Shown here in pieces: positions 53,402 to 61,711 of a stretch of 64,000 bases of DNA. The stretch comes from Haloarcula argentinensis DSM 12282 (GTDB lineage: Archaea > Halobacteriota > Halobacteria > Halobacteriales > Haloarculaceae). Made by a program: the position numbers and the translations under genes. How positions within the stretch are numbered: the first letter of the stretch is position 1; each line of letters begins with the position of its first letter. The DNA is taken from positions 169,032-233,031 of the forward strand of contig AOLX01000022.1 of assembly GCA_000336895.1 (NCBI GenBank). Reading direction: 5' to 3'. The notes below the pieces were generated by a model, which saw nothing but the letters and a program-made list of their open reading frames with translations, was not told the DNA's origin and searched no databases.

Positions 53402-54064
53402 ATGCCGACCCACACGTTCAGGGAACTGGAAACGGCCGCCTACTGCCCGCGGAAGCTCTACTACCGCCGCCGTGACGGGGCGAGCGAGATTCCCGACGAA
53501 ATCGAGTCGGTTCGCCGGCTCGCCCGCGAGTACGAGCGGCTGCTGACCGATGATGCCGCCCTGCTGGCAGCCCCCATCGAAGTGGCACCGGACGAGTATC
53601 GCGACCGCCTCAGAGGGCTTCGAGAGCGGCTGGCTGACTGGGACGCGCTGGTCGCCCCGACGGCGACCGACGCGTATCTCGAAGGGAAGGACGCCCGCGG
53701 GATCGCACACAAGATCGTCGCCGGACAGGACGGTCCCGCGCCGTCGCTCGTGTTCGCCGGTCGGCCGCCGGAGGAGGGCGTCTGGGAGCCCCAAACCGTG
53801 CGGCTGGTCGCCGCTGCGAAGGCGCTCTCTTGGGAGCGCGAGCGTGACATCGACATCGCCTACGCCGAGTATCCGGCGTACGGCGTCATCCGGAGCATCG
53901 ACGTGAACGCACGGCGAGCAGGTGTCTACCGCCGGGCAGTCAGAACCGCCGACAGCATCGACGGGCCGCCGGGGCGGGTTCGAAATGACGCCAAGTGCCA
54001 ACCCTGTGAGTTCAGCGACGACTGCGGGGTGAAAACGCGGTCGTTACGGTCAATGCTACGCTAA
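53402..54064 (+). CDS. Cas4/RecB-like protein with Fe-S cysteines, stand-alone
   Basis: The 220-residue product starts MPTHTFRELETAAYCPRKLY. CPRKLYYRRR at residue 15 and the C-terminal CQPCEFSDDC near residue 200 give the four cysteines of a Cas4-type [4Fe-4S] cluster. The middle lacks a recognisable D...ExK nuclease motif (SLVFAGRPPEEGVWEPQTVR is where it would lie). No CRISPR array or cas genes are near. It may be a housekeeping, possibly non-nucleolytic relative. The long upstream open frame is ignored because this ATG fits the family start. Confidence 0.75.
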   Translation: MPTHTFRELETAAYCPRKLYYRRRDGASEIPDEIESVRRLAREYERLLTDDAALLAAPIEVAPDEYRDRLRGLRERLADWDALVAPTATDAYLEGKDARGIAHKIVAGQDGPAPSLVFAGRPPEEGVWEPQTVRLVAAAKALSWERERDIDIAYAEYPAYGVIRSIDVNARRAGVYRRAVRTADSIDGPPGRVRNDAKCQPCEFSDDCGVKTRSLRSMLR

Positions 54065-54098
54065 GGCGGACAGCCACCCGGACAGTTCCGGGCGGGTA

Positions 54099-54683
54099 TC
54101 AGCTCCGGTCGTCGAGCCACGACTCGACGGCGTCGGCGCGTGCGCCGCGGCGATGAATCGTTCCGCTGTCGACGTTCACGACCGTCGAACCGGTCCCGCC
54201 GTCGGTCTCGCCGGCGTCGAGGACGACGGCAGCACGTTCACGGATCGCGTCGAGGTCGTCGATGGTGCGGGCGCTTGGATTCCCGGAGATGTTAGCGCTC
54301 GTTGCGGTGAGTGGCCCGGTTTCGGCGAGCAGTTCGAGCGCGAGGTCGTGGTCAGGGACCCGGACCCCGACGCGGTCTCGACCAGCGACCAGCACGTCCG
54401 GAACCGCGTCGCGGCGTTCGACGACGACAGTGACCGGACCGGGGAGGAACTCCCGCATGAACGCCAGTTCACGGTCGCTCAGGCGCGTGTATTCGCGAGC
54501 GGACTCGACGTCGGGAACGGCCATCGACACCGGTTTGTCGCGCTCGCGGCCCTTCGCCTCGAACACCCGTTCGACGGCAGCAGCGTCGAGCGCGTCCGCG
54601 CCGAGGCCGTACACCGTCTCCGTGGGATAGACGACAAGCTCTCCGTTGCGGACTGCCGTCGCGGCGTCGTCGACTGTCGCCAT
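54099..54683 (-). CDS. L-threonylcarbamoyladenylate synthase (Sua5/YrdC)
   Basis: The 194-residue product has the YrdC fold landmarks: VVYPTETVYGLGADALD near residue 16, the KxRxxxKP loop (AKGRERDKPVSM near residue 43), and LTATSANISGNPSART near residue 124. It makes threonylcarbamoyl-AMP for the t6A modification of tRNAs reading ANN codons. Length matches YrdC rather than full Sua5, which carries an extra C-terminal domain. It is separated by only 2 bp from the upstream redoxin gene. Confidence 0.92.
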   Translation of the reverse strand: MATVDDAATAVRNGELVVYPTETVYGLGADALDAAAVERVFEAKGRERDKPVSMAVPDVESAREYTRLSDRELAFMREFLPGPVTVVVERRDAVPDVLVAGRDRVGVRVPDHDLALELLAETGPLTATSANISGNPSARTIDDLDAIRERAAVVLDAGETDGGTGSTVVNVDSGTIHRRGARADAVESWLDDRS

Positions 54684-54685
54684 CG

Positions 54686-55195
54686 TTAGAGGTGGGCTTC
54701 GACTTCGTCGTAGTCCGGGAAGTCAGGCCATTCCTGCGCCACCCACGCGTACTCGATAGTCCGGTCGCTATCGAGGACGAACACCGACGGACGCGGCTCC
54801 TCGACACCGGCCATTCCGTCGAGGTCCATGTCGATGCTGTACTGCTGTGCGACGCCGTTGGCGGGGTCCGAGAACAGTCGGTAGTCTCCCTCGATTTCAC
54901 GCTCTTCGAGCAACTGCTTGTGTTCGTACGGCGTCGAGATGGAGACGCCCACAACGGTGGCCTGCTCGTGCCACGCGCGGTCGCGGATCTCGTTCCAGAT
55001 GTACGTCGCCGGGAACGCGCCGTCCATCGCGTGGAACACGAGGACGACACGGTCGCTGTCGGCACAGACCGACGCGAGCGATTCGTCTTCCCAGAACTCG
55101 TCGTTGACGAGCGGACGTGTGAAATCCGGCGCAGTGTCGCCTTCTTCGGGATGATCGACCGGGTCGAGATCGACGATATCGAAGTCGAGGTCCAT
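54686..55195 (-). CDS. Redoxin-fold protein lacking the peroxidatic cysteine
   Basis: The ATG at 55193-55195 (MDLDFDIVDLDPVDHPEEGD, 169 residues) is preferred because TGATG overlaps the stop of the upstream glutaredoxin-like gene; an in-frame ATG five codons earlier is less likely. The AhpC/TSA fold is visible (GDTAPDFTRPLVND near residue 19, VVLVFHAMDGAFPATYIWNE near residue 50). However, the position of the peroxidatic Cys (normally TxxC in this loop) is FPAT with no Cys. The only cysteine is in LASVCADS near residue 44. Peroxidase activity is thus doubtful. Confidence 0.8.
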   Translation of the reverse strand: MDLDFDIVDLDPVDHPEEGDTAPDFTRPLVNDEFWEDESLASVCADSDRVVLVFHAMDGAFPATYIWNEIRDRAWHEQATVVGVSISTPYEHKQLLEEREIEGDYRLFSDPANGVAQQYSIDMDLDGMAGVEEPRPSVFVLDSDRTIEYAWVAQEWPDFPDYDEVEAHL

Positions 55196-55473
55196 CAGGC
55201 CACACCCCATGCGGTCTCCTCACCCTCGCCGTACGTCCGTTCCAGATACGCGACGATGTTCGCGCTCTCGGACATCGTGACGCCGGTGTTCTCGTCGACG
55301 ATGGCCGGGACGGTTCGCTTGCCAGACAGTCGCTTGACCACGTCGCGGTCGGCGTGCATCGGCTCGACGAACCGCGACTGGTAATCGAGACCGTACTCGT
55401 TCAGCTTCCGAACGACGCGCTCGCAGAAGGGACACGCCTGCAACCGGTACAGCGTGATGTCGGACTCGCTCAT
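55195..55473 (-). CDS. Glutaredoxin/GST N-terminal domain-like protein
   Basis: The 92-residue thioredoxin-fold protein has active-site CPFC near residues 14-17 (YRLQACPFCERVVRKLNEYG), the cis-proline TVPAIVDENTG near residue 54 and SESANIVAYLERTYG near residue 69. It reduces disulfides or binds thiols in the cytoplasm. Haloarchaea use gamma-glutamylcysteine rather than glutathione (general knowledge). It overlaps and translates into the cysteine-poor redoxin gene, suggesting the two work together. Confidence 0.88.
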   Translation of the reverse strand: MSESDITLYRLQACPFCERVVRKLNEYGLDYQSRFVEPMHADRDVVKRLSGKRTVPAIVDENTGVTMSESANIVAYLERTYGEGEETAWGVA

Positions 55474-55571
55474 ACTCTATACGGCGATACGCGTGAAAGC
55501 CGGGTAAGGGCTTCGCTGGCAACCCCTCCATGACAAGTCTTAATCCCCGCCCATTACAATTTCGACCGTTG

Positions 55572-56960
55572 ATGGCCCTGGATCCACCTGCGCCGTTTGA
55601 GCTGTCTACAGCGATGCTGCAGGGCGTCGAAATCGTCGGCGTCCCGATACCGCAGGACGCGGTGCTCGTCGCTGGTATTGTCACGCTCGTCGCACTGGTT
55701 GTCCTCTCAGCGTTCTTCTCGTCCTCAGAAATTGCGATGTTCTCGCTGCCTGCACACCGGACGGAAGCGCTCGTCGAGGACGCCGTTCCGGGTTCGAAGA
55801 CGCTCAAACAACTCAAATCAGACCCCCACCGTCTGCTTGTGACGATTCTCGTCGGCAACAACCTCGTCAACATCGCGATGTCGTCCATCGCTACTGGACT
55901 CCTTGCGATGTATGTTGAGAGCCAGGGGCTGGCTGTCGCCATCGCGACGTTCGGGGTCACCGCCATCGTGCTCCTGTTCGGTGAGAGCGCGCCAAAGAGC
56001 TACGCGGTGGAGAACACCGAGTCGTGGGCGCTGCGCATTTCCAAGCCGCTCAAGGCCGCCGAGAGGGTGTTGCTCCCGCTTATTCTGCTGTTTGATTACC
56101 TCACTCGCGTCGTCAACAAGATCACCGGCGGCCGTTCCGCCATCGAGACCTCCTATGTCACCCGCGAAGAGATCCAGGACATTATCGAGACAGGTGAGCG
56201 CGAGGGCGTCCTTGACGAGGACGAACGGGAGATGCTTCAGCGCACGCTCCGGTTCAACGACACCATCGCCAAGGAAGTGATGACGCCGCGGCTGGACATG
56301 ACCGCCGTCGCCAAGGAGTCATCCGTCGAGGAGGCCCTTGAGACGTGTATCCAGAGCGGACACGCCCGTATTCCGGTCTACGAGGGAAGTCTGGACAACG
56401 TTATCGGCGTCATCCACATCCGCGACCTCGTTCGGGACCTCAACTACGGCGAGGCGCTGGCCCGCGATATGGAGCTTGAGGACCTCATCGAGCCGACCCT
56501 GCACGTCCCCGAGTCAAAGAACGTCGACGACCTCCTGACCGAGATGCGGGCCGAGCGCCTCCACATGGTCATCGTCATCGACGAGTTCGGGACCACCGAG
56601 GGGCTGGTGACGATGGAGGACCTGACAGAGGAGATCGTCGGCGAGATACTCGAAGGCGAAGAGGAAGAGCCCATCGAGTACGTCGACGACGACACGGTCA
56701 CAGTCAAAGGTGAGGTCAACATCGAGGAGGTCAACGAAGCGCTGGACCTGGACCTGCCCGAAGGCGAGGAGTTCGAAACCATCGCCGGCTTCATATTCAA
56801 CCGGGCGGGCCGACTGGTCGAGGAGGGCGAGACTATCACCTACGACGGCGTCGAAATCCGCGTCGAACAGGTCGAGAACACGCGTATCATGAAGGCTCGC
56901 GTCGTCCGCCTCGAAACCGATGAGACGGAGCCGGTCGACGCCGAAGAAGCCTCGGACTGA
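55572..56960 (+). CDS. CNNM/CorC-type membrane protein (DUF21-CBS-CorC)
   Basis: 462 residues from the ATG at 55572 (MALDPPAPFELSTAMLQGVE); a start 14 codons earlier (55530) is possible. Order: DUF21 transmembrane domain with VLSAFFSSSEIAMFSLPAHR near residue 52, about four segments to residue 190; two CBS domains with VMTPRLDMTAVAKESSV near residue 235; then a C-terminal CorC/HlyC FAD-like domain with EEFETIAGFIFNRAGRL near residue 398. This class handles Mg2+ or other divalent cation efflux. It is monocistronic in appearance. Confidence 0.88.
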   Translation: MALDPPAPFELSTAMLQGVEIVGVPIPQDAVLVAGIVTLVALVVLSAFFSSSEIAMFSLPAHRTEALVEDAVPGSKTLKQLKSDPHRLLVTILVGNNLVNIAMSSIATGLLAMYVESQGLAVAIATFGVTAIVLLFGESAPKSYAVENTESWALRISKPLKAAERVLLPLILLFDYLTRVVNKITGGRSAIETSYVTREEIQDIIETGEREGVLDEDEREMLQRTLRFNDTIAKEVMTPRLDMTAVAKESSVEEALETCIQSGHARIPVYEGSLDNVIGVIHIRDLVRDLNYGEALARDMELEDLIEPTLHVPESKNVDDLLTEMRAERLHMVIVIDEFGTTEGLVTMEDLTEEIVGEILEGEEEEPIEYVDDDTVTVKGEVNIEEVNEALDLDLPEGEEFETIAGFIFNRAGRLVEEGETITYDGVEIRVEQVENTRIMKARVVRLETDETEPVDAEEASD

Positions 56961-57010
56961 GCACCTGCGGGAGCAGTTGTTTTAGGTCGGTTGCCGCCGA
57001 CAGGGATGAC

Positions 57011-57382
57011 ATGGGTTATCATCACCTCGCGGTCGACGACATCGAACCGACACCGGACCGACCCAGCGTCCAGCGGTCGATAAGTGATGCAGCTGGCCTC
57101 GAAAATGCGGCCGTAAACCTTTACGAGGTCTCCCCCGGCGAGGACATTCCGCTCGCGTACCACTATCACGACAATCAGGAAGAACTGTTCTACGTCCTCT
57201 CTGGGACGCTGGCTGTTGAGACGCCGGACGGAACCTACGAAGTCGAGGAAGACGAGGCGTTCGTCGTCGAACCGGACAGCCCCCAGCGGGCGCACAACCC
57301 CGAGTCGGCGACCGAACCAGTGCGGACGCTCGTCGTCGGTGCACCCGCGGTGGATGATGTCCATCCCTACGACCCCGAGTAA
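57011..57382 (+). CDS. Cupin-domain protein
   Basis: The 123-residue product has one cupin barrel: cupin motif 1 YHYHDNQEELFYVLSGTLAV near residues 50-69 and motif 2 PDSPQRAHNPESA near residue 95. The conserved histidines/glutamate (H51, H53, E58 and H98 approximately) should hold a metal. Such single-domain cupins may be sugar isomerases, dioxygenases or ligand-binding proteins. Nothing nearby narrows the function. Confidence 0.85.
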   Translation: MGYHHLAVDDIEPTPDRPSVQRSISDAAGLENAAVNLYEVSPGEDIPLAYHYHDNQEELFYVLSGTLAVETPDGTYEVEEDEAFVVEPDSPQRAHNPESATEPVRTLVVGAPAVDDVHPYDPE

Positions 57383-57435
57383 GTCGGGGGTCACAGTCGT
57401 ACCGCAGAACGCTACTGGGGCGTAACGTCGGACCG

Positions 57436-57648
57436 CTATTGGAGGGTGATGGCGTAGGTCAGCGCAAACAGCAGTATCGCGCCGGTCGCAACGTTGATCG
57501 CCGTGAGTTCCGCCGCGCCGATGACGCTCAGGCCCCAGACGAGAGTGGCCGAAAACACTGTCGAGAGCACAATGTTCATCGCGATAAGTACCCGTGGGTC
57601 ACCCTGTGACCCGCTCGCCCCCTCCTCAAACCCGTTCGCGTCGCTCAT
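57436..57648 (-). CDS. Small two-helix membrane protein, 70 residues
   Basis: The internal ATG at 57646-57648 gives MSDANGFEEGASGSQGDPRV, followed by two hydrophobic helices (residues 20-40 and 43-68). The longer open frame upstream encodes an implausible basic, proline-rich extension, so the short form is preferred. No family is recognised, and many haloarchaea have similar small membrane proteins of unknown role. Confidence 0.65.
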   Translation of the reverse strand: MSDANGFEEGASGSQGDPRVLIAMNIVLSTVFSATLVWGLSVIGAAELTAINVATGAILLFALTYAITLQ

Positions 57649-57771
57649 GCCCACGAACACGAACGGGACTCCCCTTAGCTCTTTGGCAGTCCCCGGTGCG
57701 TTCGCTCCGCTAACTCTAGCCGGGCGCGGCCAAGTCGCGCAACTAAACACATTCGGAGCCTAACACAACAC

Positions 57772-58086
57772 ATGAAGATTCCAAATCGCCATGGGGATCC
57801 GGTTGACCCGGTCCCGTTTCTCGTCTGCACCGCGACGGCGGTGATGTTGCTGTTCTCCGTCGGCCCGCTGTACGGCCTCGCCTATGGGCTTCCGGTGTGG
57901 GCCGGTCTGACCGTTTCGACAGCCGGGACCGTCGCTGTCGCCGCCGTTTCGTATCACCGACTGGTCTGGACTGCGCCGCCGCCCTCGGTACAGATCGCCC
58001 CGGAGCTTCGCTTTCAGCGCCTCATCTACATCGGCGTCGGCTTCGCTGTTTTGCTGGTCGGCGTCTCGGCTCCGCTGGCCCTGTGA
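57772..58086 (+). CDS. Small membrane protein, 104 residues
   Basis: It starts MKIPNRHGDPVDPVPFLVCT and has three hydrophobic segments (near residues 15-35, 38-60 and 84-104). No motif is visible. The next gene starts 31 bp downstream on the same strand, so the two are likely cotranscribed. It is divergent from the 70-residue membrane protein. Confidence 0.65.
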   Translation: MKIPNRHGDPVDPVPFLVCTATAVMLLFSVGPLYGLAYGLPVWAGLTVSTAGTVAVAAVSYHRLVWTAPPPSVQIAPELRFQRLIYIGVGFAVLLVGVSAPLAL

Positions 58087-58116
58087 TTTACCACCCCGGT
58101 GCGCATGTGGACTGGT

Positions 58117-58530
58117 ATGCGCGAGGTCGAACGCTCTCGGTTCGTGATGGCGCGGCCGCCAGCTGTCCACCGCACGCTCTCGCCGGAAGCGGTTGTCGCG
58201 GCGGAAGGGACGTTCACAGTAACGGCCGTCGAAGAGACTGATACGGGAACGCTCGTCACCGCCGCTGGCCCGGGAATGTCTGTCCCGCTTCGTTTCGAAT
58301 CCCGGGACGATGGGCTCCGGTACACCGCCGAGGGCGAGGTCGGCCCGTTCGACCACCTAGAGACGCAGATTACCGTAACCCCGGAAGAGAACGGGTCCCG
58401 GCTCACGATGCGGTCGACTGTCTCGCTGAACCTGCCACTCCCCTTCGCTGACCGCATCGCCGCCTGGAAGCGCGGTAACGAGATAGAGCGAGCGATCGAG
58501 GAACTGGCGGCCGACGTACCCGGGGGCTGA
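58117..58530 (+). CDS. SRPBCC-fold (START-like) ligand-binding protein
   Basis: From the ATG at 58117 the product is MREVERSRFVMARPPAVHRT and onward, 137 residues. It has alternating beta strands and a C-terminal helix (RIAAWKRGNEIERAIEELAA) that closes the hydrophobic pocket typical of SRPBCC proteins. Earlier in-frame starts (58099, 58105) would add up to six residues without family support. Ligand unknown. Confidence 0.75.
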   Translation: MREVERSRFVMARPPAVHRTLSPEAVVAAEGTFTVTAVEETDTGTLVTAAGPGMSVPLRFESRDDGLRYTAEGEVGPFDHLETQITVTPEENGSRLTMRSTVSLNLPLPFADRIAAWKRGNEIERAIEELAADVPGG

Positions 58531-58630
58531 ACCGGTCGATAGCTCGACTGTTCGGCTGATTCGTCGATGCCCGTGAGATGACTGCGCACAACCACGATAC
58601 GTTTAGTAGCTCTAATCTACACATACAATC

Positions 58631-58837
58631 ATGAGTATTCTCGACAGCGTCAAGGAGGCACTCACCTCACAGCCGGAGACGAAGTCCCGCCCCGACGATG
58701 GGTCGAAAGGGGCGTACTGGTGTGACGACTGTGGCGTTCGTATCAGAGACGTCGAACCGGAGGGCGAGCCGGTCTGTCCGGACTGTGGCGAGGAGATGCG
58801 CTTCGAGCGCGCGGCCGGTCGTGACTGCGCCTGCTAG
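58631..58837 (+). CDS. Small zinc-ribbon protein sharing its stop with the COG0523 GTPase gene
   Basis: 68 residues with a helical N-terminus and CDDC (residues 31-34) and CPDC (residues 49-52) pairs, a zinc ribbon, then RDCAC at the C-terminus. The TAG stop lies inside CTAG at 58834-58837, which also provides the stop of the convergent GTPase gene. A zinc-binding protein next to a metal-homeostasis GTPase is suggestive, but not evidence of a pathway. Confidence 0.75.
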   Translation: MSILDSVKEALTSQPETKSRPDDGSKGAYWCDDCGVRIRDVEPEGEPVCPDCGEEMRFERAAGRDCAC

Positions 58838-60120
58838 GGGCTCCGTATCACCGTCTCATCGCCCTGTTCCGCCGGGAACGGTCCGGTGAGCGACTCGCTG
58901 TCCGTCCATTCTTCGTCCGTGACGAGCGCGTCGTCGAGCGCGGTCCGAAGGGCGTCCTCGTCGTAGTCAGTTCCGATGAACACCAGTTCCGTCCGTCGGT
59001 CGCCGTGTTCGTCGTGCCAGTCGAGGTCCGGCCGGTTCGAGCGGTACATGTCCTGCTCGACTTCGGGCAGACTCGCAATCCAAGGCCCCTGTGCTTCCGC
59101 CCGTATCGAGGGGCCGGCCTGCCCGATGACGACCCGTAGCTCTGCACCCGCCAGCCAGACGGTCCCTTTCGAGCGGACGACACCCGACGGGAGGTCCCGC
59201 AGCACGTCGGCGAGTCGGTCGGGATGGAACGGTCGGCGGCGGCGATAGGTAAAGGAGGTGACGCCGTACACCTCCTCGGGATGGTGGTGGCCGTCGTGTC
59301 CGTGGCCGCTGTCGCCCTCGTGGGTCTCGGCTTCCTGGCCGTGGCTGTCTTCGCCGTGGCTATGCCCGGCGTCGGCCAGGGCTCGCTTCCAGCCCGGCAA
59401 GTCGTTGATTTCGTTCTGGTCGAACAGCGCGCGGTCGAACAGCTGGTCGGGGTCGACCTGTGAGAAGGTCGTTCGGATGGTCTCGGCGTCGGGCTGGAGC
59501 GCCCCCACCAGTTCCTCGGCTTCGTCCAGTTCCTCGTCCGTACAGAGGTCCGTCTTGTTCAGCACGACGAGGTTCGAGAGTTCGACCTGTTCGACCATCA
59601 GGTCCGAGAGCGGGCGGTCGGTGTCGTCAGCCGCTGTGTCGTTGCTGTCTCCACCGGCGTTCGCTTCCACGACCCCCCGGCGCTCGGGCGTCTCGCCGGC
59701 GAAGGAATCGAGAAACAATCGCGTATCCAGCACCGTCACGAGCGTGTCGACCCGATACAGCGCAGCCACGCGCGATTCGGTGGTGAACAGCCGCGCCACG
59801 GGCGCTGGCTCGGAGATGCCCGAGGACTCGACGACGAGCGCGTCGAAGTCACGGTCGCTCGCCAGCCGGACGACTGCCGTTTCGAGGTCGTCCTGTAGCT
59901 CACAGCAGATACAGCCGTTGGATAGCTCCGCGACGCCGTCGTCCACGTCGAGTTCGGACCCCTCGGCGATGAGTTCCGCGTCGACGTTGACGGTTCCCAT
60001 GTCGTTGACGAGGACGGCGATGTCGCGGTCACCGGCCTCAGTCAGCAGATGGTTCAGTAGCGTCGTCTTCCCGGCCCCGAGGCTCCCGGAAAGAATCGTG
60101 ACGGGAAGGGTGTCGCGCAT
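58834..60120 (-). CDS. COG0523-type GTPase, putative metal (zinc) chaperone
   Basis: From the ATG at 60118-60120, 428 residues. Walker A is GSLGAGKTTLLNHLL at residues 12-26, the metal-binding motif is GCICCEL near residue 72, and the guanine-specificity loop is VVLNKTDL near residue 207. Between the GTPase and C-terminal CobW domain is a His-rich loop (HSHGEDSHG...GHGHDGHHHPEE near residues 275-305). These GTPases insert zinc, cobalt or other metals into target proteins. An upstream frame extension is open, but this ATG begins directly before strand 1. Confidence 0.9.
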   Translation of the reverse strand: MRDTLPVTILSGSLGAGKTTLLNHLLTEAGDRDIAVLVNDMGTVNVDAELIAEGSELDVDDGVAELSNGCICCELQDDLETAVVRLASDRDFDALVVESSGISEPAPVARLFTTESRVAALYRVDTLVTVLDTRLFLDSFAGETPERRGVVEANAGGDSNDTAADDTDRPLSDLMVEQVELSNLVVLNKTDLCTDEELDEAEELVGALQPDAETIRTTFSQVDPDQLFDRALFDQNEINDLPGWKRALADAGHSHGEDSHGQEAETHEGDSGHGHDGHHHPEEVYGVTSFTYRRRRPFHPDRLADVLRDLPSGVVRSKGTVWLAGAELRVVIGQAGPSIRAEAQGPWIASLPEVEQDMYRSNRPDLDWHDEHGDRRTELVFIGTDYDEDALRTALDDALVTDEEWTDSESLTGPFPAEQGDETVIRSP

Positions 60121-60265
60121 ACCTCCCGTTGTGGGCCGGCTCCCTTCAAATCGCGCCTCGTTTCCGGCGGTCAAACACGACCGCTGGCCCGTCACCACGG
60201 CTGGGTACTATCGACGGGTAACTGCGACAGCTTTTACTCTGTGCCTCTCGCACACATGACCCACG

Positions 60266-60562
60266 ATGGAACTGGCCGACCGAATCGAGCGCTTTCGCCG
60301 GACACTGCGGGAGTGGGCCCGCGGACTGTACCACGGCATGATAACGCACCCGGCCTACGAGAAAATCGAGAAGGAGGCCGAGGACATCGAGGACGCGTTC
60401 ATGCTGGCCTGTTTCCCCGACGCCTTCGGCATCCCGTCGCCGGTGTCGTACTACACCGCCGAACTGCTGCCGTACCTCGAAGACACCTTCGAAGCCTGGG
60501 AGCGGCGGCTGTGGGACCGGGGGTCGTACATCGAACGCAAGGGCCAGCAGTACCACTTCTGA
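60266..60562 (+). CDS. Conserved haloarchaeal hypothetical, 98 residues, coupled to the ArsA-like ATPase
   Basis: The product starts MELADRIERFRRTLREWARG and is mostly alpha-helical, with an aromatic-rich middle (FMLACFPDAFGIPSPVSYYT) and a basic end. No catalytic motif is seen. Its TGA overlaps the ATG of the ATPase by one base (TGATG at 60560-60564), so they are cotranslated. A helical partner or client-handling protein is a reasonable but unproven guess. Confidence 0.75.
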   Translation: MELADRIERFRRTLREWARGLYHGMITHPAYEKIEKEAEDIEDAFMLACFPDAFGIPSPVSYYTAELLPYLEDTFEAWERRLWDRGSYIERKGQQYHF

Positions 60563-61536
60563 TGGAGCCGTTCGTCTTCTTCGGCGGCAAGGGCGGTGTC
60601 GGCAAGACCACTGTCTCCTGTGCCTACGGAGTGAAATCCGCGCGAGCGGGCCTCGATACGCTCGTCGTCTCGACGGACCCGGCCCACTCCGTCTCGGATG
60701 TGTTCGACCAGTCGTTCAGCGACGACCCGGAATCCGTCGAGGGTATTGATGGCCTCGACGCGATGGAGATCGACCCTGAAACCGAGACCCAGCGCCACCT
60801 CAACGGCATCCGTAACGACCTCTCCGAGCAGGTGTCGGCGGCGATGGTCAACGAAATCAACCAGCAGCTAGAGATGGCCCACCAGACGCCGGGGGCCTAC
60901 GAATCGGCGCTGTTCGACCGCTTCGTCGACGTGATGCGAAACGCCGACCCGTACGACCGGGTGGTCTTCGACACCTCGCCGACCGGCAGTACGCTCCGCC
61001 TGCTCGGCCTGCCGGAGTTCCTCGAAGGATGGATCGACCGACTGATGCACAAACGCGAGAAGAGCATTGACCTCTTCGAGAAGGCCGCAATCGGCAACAA
61101 CGAACCCCGGCGCGTGATGGACGGCGACCCGGTGCTGGCCCGCCTGCAGGACCGCAAGGAGTTCTTCGAGTTCGCCAGCGGCGCGCTGGAGGCCGACGCC
61201 GCCTTCTTCCTCGTTCTCAACCCCGACCAGCTCTCGGTCAACGAGACGCGGCGCGCCATCGCCGAGATGCGCGAGCGTGACCTCTCGGTTCGGGGGCTCG
61301 TCGCGAACAAGCTCACGCCCGAACCGGACCCCGACGAGGACGGCCGCGGGGCTCGCTACCTCCGAGACCGCGTCGCCACCGAGAACGAACGGCTACAGGA
61401 GGTCCGTGAGACGCTCGACCCGCCGTTAGTCGCGGAAATCACGACCCGTACGGCGGAGGTGAAAGGCGACCTGCTCGACGATGTCGCAGCCGAACTCGAC
61501 GTCGAGACGGCCGCTGAGGTGCCGACGTTCGTCTGA
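60562..61536 (+). CDS. ArsA/Get3-type ATPase
   Basis: The 324-residue protein starts directly at the P-loop: FFGGKGGVGKTTVSCAYGVK (residues 5-24). Switch I STDPAHSVSDVF lies near residue 38 and the A-loop-like FDTSPTGSTLRLLGLPEF near residue 137. The client-binding helix region follows (LQDRKEFFEFASGAL). Only one cysteine is present, so arsenite coordination by Cys triads is unlikely. It resembles single-copy Get3-like homologues in archaea, which could target tail-anchored proteins or act as chaperones. Cotranslated with the 98-residue protein. Confidence 0.88.
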   Translation: MEPFVFFGGKGGVGKTTVSCAYGVKSARAGLDTLVVSTDPAHSVSDVFDQSFSDDPESVEGIDGLDAMEIDPETETQRHLNGIRNDLSEQVSAAMVNEINQQLEMAHQTPGAYESALFDRFVDVMRNADPYDRVVFDTSPTGSTLRLLGLPEFLEGWIDRLMHKREKSIDLFEKAAIGNNEPRRVMDGDPVLARLQDRKEFFEFASGALEADAAFFLVLNPDQLSVNETRRAIAEMRERDLSVRGLVANKLTPEPDPDEDGRGARYLRDRVATENERLQEVRETLDPPLVAEITTRTAEVKGDLLDDVAAELDVETAAEVPTFV

Positions 61537-61711
61537 GCCGGCGGCCAGCCGCTCATGTGTGGGCCGCGCATAACCGATAAGTAATCGGATATTAGATTTT
61601 TCGTTGATAGTCGAAGCTGTGTGACCGAGCGTATTCTGACGGAGTTGAGAAGTATAAGAAAAATATAATAACTATTAATAGCTTGATGTTGGTTACCATT
61701 CATGCACATAC
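61537..61711. promoter_or_regulatory. AT-rich region upstream of the cstA-like gene
   Basis: 175 bp with a long AT-rich tract (AAGAAAAATATAATAACTATTAATAGC near 61655-61682) about 35-55 bp before the ATG at 61712. It contains good TATA candidates for the carbon-starvation gene. No reading frame is supportable. Confidence 0.55.

Noticed and set aside
53402..54064. Taking the Cas4-like gene as evidence for a CRISPR system here
   Set aside because: No repeat array or other cas genes anywhere in the 64 kb, and the nuclease motif is not visible. Stand-alone Cas4-like genes are common in haloarchaea.
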